From Bacteroidales bacterium (GTDB lineage Bacteria > Bacteroidota > Bacteroidia > Bacteroidales > B18-G4), in assembly GCA_030618905.1 (NCBI GenBank), contig JAUXCL010000087.1, positions 1-9,084 on the forward strand: 9,084 bases of DNA, written 5' to 3'. The position numbers and the translations under genes were made by a program. Under the pieces are notes generated by a model that saw nothing but the letters and a program-made list of their open reading frames with translations, was not told where the DNA came from and searched no databases. Positions 1 through 6,706 of the stretch are shown piece after piece. Position 1 is the stretch's first letter; every line of letters starts with the position of its first letter.

Positions 1-27
1 CATTTAAATAAGTGATAGTGCTTTCAG

Positions 28-3000
28 TTAAACATTTTTGATCCTTTTCAACTGCTCAAGAACAGGTGGAAACTCATCAGCAATGATCTCATAAGAATCC
101 ATCTGGGTCTGTGTAATTGCTGATGTGGAGCTCCAGTGTGAATATGCCAGGGAGCGCATTCTAACATTGATGCTTGGTAGTGCGGGCCAGTTTTCTTCAC
201 GACTGGCTTCGGGCTGCTGACCATTGAATTTCCACAAGATCTCATCCAGTTCCTCTTCAATCTGTGAAGCCTTAAACAGGAGCTCACCAGGCAAGTCCGG
301 TGATTGCTGGATCGCTTGTTTAATGGCCTGGATTTGTTTCATCAAATCGTCAGTAGCATTTTTTGCCCCATACACGGCCCTGGACAAATCGGCCACCTTG
401 TTCTGGAAGGCCACCAACTCCGCCCTGTCTTCTGCCGGCAGGGTGGTGTTTTGCAAGACCACTGCATGCAGTTCCTGAGGTCCGGCAAGGAGCTTAATGC
501 TGTCGCGATAATACTGGGAGATCGTCACGAAATATTTACCCGGCATGGCAAACATCCCATCGCCACCACCCGACAAAGGATTAAATTTGTCATCTCTGAC
601 CCTCACAGGCCTGGTGCTTGCATAACGCAGATTCCAGATCATCCTGTTAATGCCTTTGGAAGGCTTTTTGGTAAGTTTCCTGACCACGTTATTGTCTTCA
701 TCAAGAATAGTAAAGACCAGGTAAGGTGCAATTTCATCCTCTTCTGCCCGAAGTTCCTTCATCGAAGGAATAGGTATCGGTTTCTTCTCCTTGACAAGCT
801 TTTTCTCTTCACTTTGACGTTCTTGTTTAAGGGTTTTGGGTACATCCTTGATATAATAAGTAATGCTTGCCCCGAAAGGAGGGTTCTTTGATGTAAAATA
901 CGTGCCTCCCTGTCCATAATAACCCCTGTTCTGCACATACATCAAGGCGTCTTTTATTGGGAAGACATGCGCGTCTTTCTCCAGGATCTCTTTACTTATG
1001 GTACGCAATGGCGTATAATCATCAAGGATATAAAAACCACGTCCAAAAGTGGCAAGAACCAGGTCATTCTCCCTTTCCTGGATAACTATATCTTTCACAG
1101 CTATTGTAGGAATACCGGATTTCAGCTGGGTCCATATCTTTCCTCCATCTATACTGAAGAACACGCCAAATTCTGTGCCCACAAACAAGAGGTCCGGGTT
1201 CACATGATCCTGTTCTATGGTGTGTACTGAACCTTTTTCAGGAAGGTTCCCGGTAATAGCTGTCCATGTGTCGCCTTTATCAGAACTTTTCATCACATAG
1301 GGTTTGAAGTCATCTCGCTTATGGTTATCAAAAGTGGCAAAGACAATGCTCTCATCATAACGGGAAGGGAAGATATCACTGACATAGGTATATTCAGGAA
1401 TACCCGTGATGGAAGGTATCTTCCTCCAGTTATCTCCGGCATCCTCAGTAACCTGTATCATTCCGTCATCCATTCCAACATACAGGAGATCTTCTTTTAC
1501 CGGAGATTCGGCAAGCGATACCATTGTTCCAAACAAAGAAGTGGATACATCTTTGACAACGGCATCTACACCCCAATAGCGATCCATGACAGGCCAGGAG
1601 TTCCTGTCTTTCTGATGGGTGAGATCCTCACTGATCACCTTCCAGCTATTGCCCCTGTCATCACTCCTGAACAGCTTGTTAGCTCCAATGTACAGACGGG
1701 TTTGAGAATGTGGGCTGATGAAGAATGGCGTATTCCAGTTCCATTTATAGGTATCCTCACCCTTTCCGGGTTGCGGTTTGATGCTGAGCCTTTCCCCGCT
1801 TTTCTTATCAAAGCGGGAAATATTTCCATATTGGTATGCAGAATATACGATATCAGGATTGTCCGCTTCGATGGCCTGGAAGAACCCGTCTCCACCGAGG
1901 GTGACAATCCAGTCATAACTGGAAACACCCTGTGAGGAGAGATTTCTTGAAGGCCCGCCCAGGCTGTTATTATCCTGTGTCCCTCCGTAAACCCAGTAAA
2001 AAGGCAAGGTATTATCCACATTTACACGGTAAAATTGTGTTACCGGCAGGTTAGTAACGAATCTATAATTTTTACCTGCATCATAGGACTCATACACTCC
2101 ACCGTCACCTCCAATCAGGAAATGATCGGTATTGTGTGGATCAATCCATATCGCATGATCGTCAACATGGCGGCCTTTATTGCTCAGTCGTGACCAGGTT
2201 TTTCCACCGTCCAGGGTATAGTGCGAAATAGTTTCAACAGAATAGACTTTATCTACATTATCAGGGTCGCAATAGATCTCATTATAATATTGGCCACTGG
2301 CATGATGATCGCTCATTTTTTTCCATGATGCACCACGGTTGACAGACCTGAAAAAGCCTCCTGATTTGCCACTGGCTTCGATGATGGCATAGACGACATC
2401 AGGGTTAACCGGAGAAATAGCCAATCCTATTCCACCAACATCCCCACCGGGCAATCCTGATTTTAATTTATCCCAATTTTCTCCTCCATCGCTGGTTTTA
2501 TAAATGGCTGATTCCGGTCCACCGCCAATCTTTGTATGAACATGGCGCCTGCGTTGTTCAGAAGAAGCATAGATCACATCAGGATCCCTTGGATCCATAA
2601 CCATGTCGTTCACTCCTGTATGTTCACTGATTTCCAATACTTTTTCCCAATTTTTACCACCATCCGTGCTTTTGTATAATCCACGCTCACCGCCCGGTCC
2701 CCAGATGGAGCCTTCAGCTGCAACGTAAATGACATCTGAATTTCTCGGGTCTATCAGGATCTTGCCAATTTGACGAGACTCTTTCAATCCCATATTTTTC
2801 CACGATTTACCACCATCTTTACTTTTATAAACCCCATCTCCATATCCAATGGCACGCTGGTGGTTGTTTTCTCCAGTGCCAGCCCAAATCACACTTGGAT
2901 TATTGGGATCCATGGCCAGGCAACCAATCGCATAAGCTCCATACTTGTCAAAAACAGGTTCGAATGTGGTTCCTGAATTCGTAGTTTTCCATATATGTCC

Positions 3001-3252
3001 GGAGGCCACAGCAACAAAATACTCATTTGGTTTGCATGGATTGACAGCAAAATCAGCAATCCTTCCTGAAGTGAGTGCAGGCCCGATACTTCTCCATTTT
3101 AATCCACTGACCTGGCTGGATTTTAAAGTGTCATTTTTACTTTTGGCATCTTTTTTCTTTTTCTGGGCATCAACTTGTAAGCTTGAGCATAACAATGCCA
3201 TTACAAGAAACCCGCTTAATAATGTTTGGAATCTTTTAGCGTAGAATTTCAT
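28..3252 (-). CDS. Exported Asp-box (BNR/sortilin-like) beta-propeller protein, function unknown
   Basis: This 1074-residue protein begins with a signal peptide: basic residues at 5-7, a hydrophobic core at about 11-24, and a probable cleavage site after VDA (27-29). A lysine-rich linker follows, so it is likely periplasmic, surface-bound or secreted. From about residue 85 to 710 it carries roughly eleven Asp-box motifs of the form S-x-D-x-G-x-x-W, for example at 144-151, 195-202, 253-260, 530-537, 656-663 and 700-707. These alternate with strands resembling DPxNPDVIYVA. The pattern matches BNR/VPS10 (sortilin-like) multi-blade propellers often annotated as glycosyl hydrolases. After residue 740 come a charged linker (805-840), a probable FlgD-like Ig module (845-876) and a helical, probably coiled-coil segment (938-1008). 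I see no type IX secretion sorting domain at the C-terminus and no recognisable catalytic motif, so no enzymatic role is assigned. The gene is divergent from dodecin and appears to stand alone. No terminator is visible in the 27 bases after it. Confidence 0.92.
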   Translation of the reverse strand: MKFYAKRFQTLLSGFLVMALLCSSLQVDAQKKKKDAKSKNDTLKSSQVSGLKWRSIGPALTSGRIADFAVNPCKPNEYFVAVASGHIWKTTNSGTTFEPVFDKYGAYAIGCLAMDPNNPSVIWAGTGENNHQRAIGYGDGVYKSKDGGKSWKNMGLKESRQIGKILIDPRNSDVIYVAAEGSIWGPGGERGLYKSTDGGKNWEKVLEISEHTGVNDMVMDPRDPDVIYASSEQRRRHVHTKIGGGPESAIYKTSDGGENWDKLKSGLPGGDVGGIGLAISPVNPDVVYAIIEASGKSGGFFRSVNRGASWKKMSDHHASGQYYNEIYCDPDNVDKVYSVETISHYTLDGGKTWSRLSNKGRHVDDHAIWIDPHNTDHFLIGGDGGVYESYDAGKNYRFVTNLPVTQFYRVNVDNTLPFYWVYGGTQDNNSLGGPSRNLSSQGVSSYDWIVTLGGDGFFQAIEADNPDIVYSAYQYGNISRFDKKSGERLSIKPQPGKGEDTYKWNWNTPFFISPHSQTRLYIGANKLFRSDDRGNSWKVISEDLTHQKDRNSWPVMDRYWGVDAVVKDVSTSLFGTMVSLAESPVKEDLLYVGMDDGMIQVTEDAGDNWRKIPSITGIPEYTYVSDIFPSRYDESIVFATFDNHKRDDFKPYVMKSSDKGDTWTAITGNLPEKGSVHTIEQDHVNPDLLFVGTEFGVFFSIDGGKIWTQLKSGIPTIAVKDIVIQERENDLVLATFGRGFYILDDYTPLRTISKEILEKDAHVFPIKDALMYVQNRGYYGQGGTYFTSKNPPFGASITYYIKDVPKTLKQERQSEEKKLVKEKKPIPIPSMKELRAEEDEIAPYLVFTILDEDNNVVRKLTKKPSKGINRMIWNLRYASTRPVRVRDDKFNPLSGGGDGMFAMPGKYFVTISQYYRDSIKLLAGPQELHAVVLQNTTLPAEDRAELVAFQNKVADLSRAVYGAKNATDDLMKQIQAIKQAIQQSPDLPGELLFKASQIEEELDEILWKFNGQQPEASREENWPALPSINVRMRSLAYSHWSSTSAITQTQMDSYEIIADEFPPVLEQLKRIKNV

Positions 3253-3299
3253 GATTTTCGGTTTAGGATATTAATGCTATTATCTATTTCCAGGCCATT

Positions 3300-3307
3300 C
3301 AAATTTA
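3300..3307 (-). promoter_or_regulatory. Candidate -7 element for the propeller gene
   Basis: On the minus strand these bases read TAAATTTG, an exact match to the Bacteroidota -7 consensus TAnnTTTG. They lie 47 bases upstream of the ATG, which predicts a leader of about 40 bases. No TTG-type -33 element sits at the usual 17-23 base spacing, so the assignment rests on the -7 match and its position. The ATG lacks a Shine-Dalgarno sequence; the bases before it are A-rich. Confidence 0.4.
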
Positions 3308-3395
3308 AAAAAATACCCCCATTCATTAAGGTTAAATTCCAATTTAGATTGAATCTTAGTGAAACCCTGCAATAATACTGGCTTTTGTAATAACC

Positions 3396-3426
3396 TTGAC
3401 TTTATCTCCGGCTTTTGTTAAATTTG
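3396..3426 (+). promoter_or_regulatory. Bacteroidota-type promoter for the dodecin gene
   Basis: TTG at 3396-3398 is followed after 20 bases by TAAATTTG at 3419-3426. This fits the primary sigma-factor consensus of Bacteroidota, TTG followed by TAnnTTTG at about 19 bases. Transcription would start near 3432-3434, giving a leader of about 30 bases that is A/T-rich and ends in the ribosome binding site. It is the best-formed promoter in the window because both elements are present at good spacing. The rest of 3253-3462 holds no gene. Confidence 0.6.
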
Positions 3427-3450
3427 AAAATAATAAAATAAATTTTAAGC

Positions 3451-3458
3451 AAAGGAGG
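3451..3458 (+). promoter_or_regulatory. Strong Shine-Dalgarno site of the dodecin gene
   Basis: AAAGGAGG ends four bases before the ATG at 3463. It is a near-perfect anti-16S match and fixes the start codon. No other gene in the window has a comparable site; the others have A-rich or weak leaders, as is usual in Bacteroidota. Confidence 0.7.
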
Positions 3459-3462
3459 AATT

Positions 3463-3675
3463 ATGAATGACAGCATTTATAAAGTTATCGAGTTAATCGG
3501 CACGAGTGAAGTTTCCTGGGAAGATGCTGCCAGGACTGCCATTGAAAGGGCTTCTAAAACCCTTGATAACCTGCGGATTGCAGAGGTCACAGACATGGAC
3601 CTGAAACTTGAGGATGGCAAGGTGGTGGCGTACAGGACAAAAATTAAATTATCTTTCAAATTTAGAGGGGTATAA
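3463..3675 (+). CDS. Dodecin family flavin-binding protein
   Basis: This 70-residue protein matches the dodecin family along its whole length. It has the N-terminal strand YKVIELIGTS (6-15), then SWEDAARTAIERASKTL (18-34) forming the single helix, then the strands AEVTDMDLKLEDGKVVAYR and KIKLSFKF. Dodecins assemble into hollow dodecamers that bind flavins (riboflavin, FMN or lumichrome) stacked between tryptophans, and act as flavin stores or buffers in the cytoplasm. The tryptophan expected to stack on the flavin is W19. The length is typical of bacterial dodecins and nothing appears missing. The gene is monocistronic, with its own promoter and a strong ribosome binding site, and converges on uvrC 30 bases downstream with a hairpin between them. 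The fold assignment is secure. The ligand and physiological role are inferred from the family. Confidence 0.95.
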   Translation: MNDSIYKVIELIGTSEVSWEDAARTAIERASKTLDNLRIAEVTDMDLKLEDGKVVAYRTKIKLSFKFRGV

Positions 3676-3692
3676 ACAACAGACAGGATGCT

Positions 3693-3719
3693 GAAGCCAT
3701 GATTTTCATGGTTTCTTTT
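3693..3719 (+). terminator. Hairpin at the dodecin/uvrC junction, likely dodecin terminator
   Basis: GAAGCCATGA (3693-3702) and TCATGGTTTC (3706-3715) form a ten-pair stem, with one G-U pair in the plus-strand RNA, around a three-base TTT loop. On the plus strand the stem is followed by TTTTG, and its 3' arm is itself U-rich, which suits an intrinsic terminator 17 bases after the dodecin stop. On the minus strand no U-run follows, so it would be a weaker terminator for uvrC. The stem contains the uvrC stop codon at 3706-3708. Confidence 0.55.
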
Positions 3720-5517
3720 GGAAAAAGTCATATACAATCAGGCCCTTGGATTTCCCGATGCATTTCCGGAGTTCATCCAATGTGGCTTGTTTGATTCTTT
3801 TCACAGATTTGAACTTCCAAAGTAGCTTTTGGGCAGTTTCATAACCTATTCCATTAATATCTGTCAACACAGACTTAATGCTCTTGACATCCCTTTTCTT
3901 CCGGTGGTGGGCAATCCCAAACCGGTGAGCTTCATCCCTGAGGTTCTGGATGACTTTCAGCGTTTCGGATTTTTTATCCAGGTACAGGGGGATTTGATCT
4001 TTGGGGAAATAAATCTCCTCCAATCTTTTGGCGATGCCAATCAGGGTAATCTTGCCCCGCAGACCAAGCTTCTCAATACTCTTCAGGGCCGCGTTCAACT
4101 GTCCTTTCCCACCATCAATGACCACCAGCTGAGGAAGGGGTTTCTCCTCTTTCAGGAGGCGGTGATAACGCCGGAAGATGATCTCTTCCATTGATGCATA
4201 ATCATCAGGTCCTTCGACAGTCCTGATATTGAAGTGCCGGTACTCTTTTTTATTCGGTTTGGCATTGGTAAACCTCACCATGGCGGCTACAGGATGTGCT
4301 CCCTGGATGTTAGAGTTATCGAAGCACTCAATGATCACTGGCTTTTCCTTCAAGCGCAGATCCTTTTGAATTTGTTCGAGGATCCTCCTGGTATGTCGTT
4401 CCGGATCTACCAGGGCCTGTCGTTTCATCTTTTCAAGCCGGTAATAATTGGCATTCCTCTCAGAAAGCTCAAGAAGATGTTTTTTACTGCCTCTTTGCGG
4501 TACGGTGAACCTGATCTCCTTATATTCGATATTCAACTGAATTGGAACAATAATTTCCCGGGAGTCACTATGAAAGCGTTCACGTAATGCAGTAATGGCA
4601 TATGACAATAACTGCTCTTCCGGTTCATCAAGTTTCTTTTTCATCTCCACGGTATGGGCCTGTACGATGGCCCCGGAGATCACTTTCATATAATTCACAT
4701 AAGCAGCCTGTTCATCCGTGACGACAGAAAAGACATCCACATTACTCACAGAGGGGTTCACAACTGTTGATTTGCTCTGGTAATTCTGCAAAAGATCCAG
4801 CTTTTCTTTGATCACCTGTGCCTTCTCAAAGCTCAGATCCCCGGCAAAATTCATCATTCTGCTCTTCAATTCAGCGATGACATTGTGGATATTTCCTTTG
4901 ATAATCTCTGTAATATTTTTGATGGACTGGTCATAATCTCCACGGCTTTGCAGTCCTTCGCAAGGACCCTTGCAATTTCCAATATGGTATTCCAGGCAAA
5001 CTTTAAATTTCCCTTTTTTAATATTTGCTTCACTCAGGTTGAACTTGCATGTTCTGATTGGATAGAGCTGCCTGATCAGGTCAAGCAATGTATGCATCAT
5101 CCGCCCCGAAGCATAGGGTCCAAAGTATTGGGATCCATCATGGATTACATTCCGGGTAGAAAAAATCCTTGGGAAGGGTTCATTTTTAATACAGATCCAG
5201 GGGTAGGTTTTGTCATCTTTTAGCATGACATTGTATCGGGGCTGGTATTTTTTAATGAGGTTATTTTCCAGCAATAAAGCATCCAGTTCTGAAGCAACAA
5301 CGATGTGTTCGATATCAACGATTCTCCTGACCAGGAGTTTGATCTTACCACTGGCCGAATGGTCCTTATTGAAATATGATGCAACCCTTTTTCTCAGGTT
5401 CTTCGCCTTCCCCACATAAATGACCTTCCCCTCCTTATCAATAAACTGATAAACACCGGGTTTCCCCGGCAGAACCTTTACCATGGCATTTATGCTGTCA
5501 CCAATCGCTTTTGACAT
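3706..5517 (-). CDS. uvrC: UvrABC excinuclease subunit C
   Basis: This 603-residue protein is full length for UvrC (about 600 residues), which cuts DNA on both sides of a lesion in nucleotide excision repair after UvrB has been loaded. The N-terminal GIY-YIG nuclease domain covers about 16-95, with GVY at 21-23 and YVG at 34-36, and makes the 3' incision. Cysteines 157, 174, 182 and 186 reproduce the C-x(n)-C-x7-C-x3-C pattern of the 4Fe-4S cluster described in UvrC proteins. A UVR motif that binds UvrB lies at about 217-244. The C-terminal RNase H-like domain makes the 5' incision and retains D400 (ECFDNSN), the aspartate pair 438-439, D468 (VIDGGKGQ) and H531 (RDEAHRF). Two helix-hairpin-helix motifs span about 548-600. 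The ATG at 5517 is used; a start at M12 is possible because the conserved region begins after it. The gene lies 41 bases downstream of thiL on the same strand and is probably cotranscribed with it. Confidence 0.97.
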   Translation of the reverse strand: MSKAIGDSINAMVKVLPGKPGVYQFIDKEGKVIYVGKAKNLRKRVASYFNKDHSASGKIKLLVRRIVDIEHIVVASELDALLLENNLIKKYQPRYNVMLKDDKTYPWICIKNEPFPRIFSTRNVIHDGSQYFGPYASGRMMHTLLDLIRQLYPIRTCKFNLSEANIKKGKFKVCLEYHIGNCKGPCEGLQSRGDYDQSIKNITEIIKGNIHNVIAELKSRMMNFAGDLSFEKAQVIKEKLDLLQNYQSKSTVVNPSVSNVDVFSVVTDEQAAYVNYMKVISGAIVQAHTVEMKKKLDEPEEQLLSYAITALRERFHSDSREIIVPIQLNIEYKEIRFTVPQRGSKKHLLELSERNANYYRLEKMKRQALVDPERHTRRILEQIQKDLRLKEKPVIIECFDNSNIQGAHPVAAMVRFTNAKPNKKEYRHFNIRTVEGPDDYASMEEIIFRRYHRLLKEEKPLPQLVVIDGGKGQLNAALKSIEKLGLRGKITLIGIAKRLEEIYFPKDQIPLYLDKKSETLKVIQNLRDEAHRFGIAHHRKKRDVKSIKSVLTDINGIGYETAQKLLWKFKSVKRIKQATLDELRKCIGKSKGLIVYDFFQKKP

Positions 5518-5535
5518 ATTTCATCTTAAATCAGG

Positions 5536-5570
5536 TATCTGGTATCATTTATCGTTTATCATTTATCCCG
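5536..5570. repeat. Five tandem TATCNNN heptamers between thiL and uvrC
   Basis: Five consecutive 7-base units start with TATC, at 5536, 5543, 5550, 5557 and 5564. Their three-base tails are TGG, ATT, GTT, ATT and CCG; the middle three units are the most alike. The array fills much of the 41-base thiL-uvrC gap and covers the last four codons of thiL, including its stop. It is a degenerate short tandem repeat. A role in expression or as a hotspot for repeat expansion is only speculation. Confidence 0.6.
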
Positions 5571-6605
5571 AAAGGAATCCCATCCCTGCGCCTGAAGCGG
5601 GATTTGCTCACCCTTATCAGTAACCAGGTGTACTCCTTCGGATGGGTCGCACATATGGCCAATCACCGTGATCCCCATGATGGCTTTTATTTGTTCGAAA
5701 TCATTTTGACGGATAGTAAACAAGAGCTCATAGTCCTCGCCCCCATTCAAAGCAGCCGTAGCCGAACTGATATTAAAATCCATCGCGGCTTTCATCACAT
5801 CCTGGTTAACAGGTAATTTATCCTCATACAGTTTACAGCCCAATTCAGAGTTCTTGCAGATATGCATGATATCTGAAGCAAGCCCATCAGAAATATCTAT
5901 CATGGCGGTGGGCCGGACATCTATCCCTGCTAATATTTTCAGGATATCCTGCCTTGCTTCCGGTTTAAGCTGCCGTTCAATCACATAATCATAGCCCTGA
6001 AGATCAGGTTGCATATCCGGATCGGCCTTGAAGGCCTGCTTTTCCCGTTCCAGGATCATCAGGCCCATATAGGCTCCACCAAGGTCGCCGGAAACACAAA
6101 CCAGGTCATCTTTTTGAGCCGTATCACGATAAACGACCTTGTCTTTCTCAACTTCTCCCAGCGCAGTAACAGAAATGTACAGGCCACTTAAGCTTGTTGT
6201 TGTATCACCACCAACAAGGTCCACATTGTACTTTTCGCAGGCCAGGAGCAAGCCGTTGTAGAGCTCTTCCAGGGCTTCAAGCGAATATCGATTAGATACC
6301 GAAATGCTAACTGTTATTTGGGTTGGGACACCATTCATGGCGATGATGTCGGAGAAATTAGCAACTGCCGCCTTATAACCCAGATGCTTTAAGGGGGTGT
6401 ATGTCATGTCAAAATGCACCCCTTCGATCAACAGGTCTGTTGAAACCAATACAAGTTTATCTTTTATATCGATGACAGCCGCATCATCCCCCACTCCTTT
6501 GATGGTACCAGGCCTTTTAATCTTGATATTTTTTGTCAGATGCTCAATCAAGCCAAATTCACCCAATTCCGATAATTCAGTTCTGTTTTCCTTTTTTTCA
6601 GCCAT
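5559..6605 (-). CDS. thiL: Thiamine-monophosphate kinase
   Basis: ThiL phosphorylates thiamine monophosphate with ATP to give thiamine diphosphate, the last step of cofactor synthesis, in the cytoplasm. The 348-residue product shows the conserved motifs of the ThiL/PurM-like ATPase family in order: GVGDDAAV (37-44), STDLLIEGVHF (55-65), VGGDTT (131-136), MIDISDGLASD (235-245) and NGGEDYELLF (287-296). The aspartates of the first two motifs, D40, D41 and D57, are expected to bind Mg-ATP. No motif is missing, and the length suits Bacteroidota ThiL, slightly longer than E. coli ThiL. The frame stays open to a TTG at 6638, but I chose the ATG at 6605: the TTG overlaps a good -7 promoter element, and the extra eleven residues do not resemble the family. 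thiL is divergent from sufB and lies upstream of uvrC in a probable two-gene operon. Confidence 0.95.
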   Translation of the reverse strand: MAEKKENRTELSELGEFGLIEHLTKNIKIKRPGTIKGVGDDAAVIDIKDKLVLVSTDLLIEGVHFDMTYTPLKHLGYKAAVANFSDIIAMNGVPTQITVSISVSNRYSLEALEELYNGLLLACEKYNVDLVGGDTTTSLSGLYISVTALGEVEKDKVVYRDTAQKDDLVCVSGDLGGAYMGLMILEREKQAFKADPDMQPDLQGYDYVIERQLKPEARQDILKILAGIDVRPTAMIDISDGLASDIMHICKNSELGCKLYEDKLPVNQDVMKAAMDFNISSATAALNGGEDYELLFTIRQNDFEQIKAIMGITVIGHMCDPSEGVHLVTDKGEQIPLQAQGWDSFRDK

Positions 6606-6635
6606 GAAAAGATTGATTTTTAATGCGTTTGAGTG

Positions 6636-6643
6636 CAAAGTTA
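6636..6643 (-). promoter_or_regulatory. Candidate -7 element for thiL-uvrC
   Basis: The minus strand reads TAACTTTG here, matching the Bacteroidota TAnnTTTG element, 31 bases before the chosen thiL ATG. Transcription would begin at about 6629-6630, giving a leader of roughly 25 bases. No clear TTG is found 17-23 bases upstream. The site overlaps the alternative TTG codon at 6638, which argues against that start. Confidence 0.4.
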
Positions 6644-6656
6644 CGGTTTATTTTAT

Positions 6657-6664
6657 TAAATTTG
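6657..6664 (+). promoter_or_regulatory. Candidate -7 element for the suf operon
   Basis: TAAATTTG matches the Bacteroidota TAnnTTTG consensus 43 bases before the sufB ATG. The nearest upstream TTG (6629-6631) is 25 bases away, longer than the usual spacing, so the -33 element is weak or absent. Such a promoter could depend on an activator. The site lies about 14 bases from the opposing thiL element, so the two promoters probably compete for polymerase. Confidence 0.4.
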
Positions 6665-6706
6665 CTTCCTTATTTAAATTTAGTCTAATTAGAAAGTATC
6701 GGAAGT

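Noticed and set aside
304..891. A 195-codon plus-strand frame opposite the propeller gene
   Set aside because: It lies wholly antisense to a well-supported exported protein, and its translation shows no family motifs. Long antisense frames are expected opposite this gene.
1321..1935. A 204-codon plus-strand frame opposite the propeller gene
   Set aside because: The sense strand encodes regular Asp-box repeats throughout, while the antisense product has no recognisable domain or start context.
28..3252. Calling the propeller protein a lipoprotein because of a cysteine at residue 22
   Set aside because: The bases before the cysteine encode ALLC, which lacks the small residue normally needed just before the lipobox cysteine; cleavage after VDA is more likely.
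28..3252. Calling the propeller protein a sialidase or other glycosyl hydrolase
   Set aside because: Asp-boxes are structural motifs shared by many propellers, and I see no arginine triad (FRIP-type) or other sialidase active-site pattern.
6606..6638. An N-terminal extension of ThiL from a TTG at 6638
   Set aside because: The TTG sits inside a good -7 element, the extra residues are not ThiL-like, and an ATG at 6605 starts directly before the family-like region.
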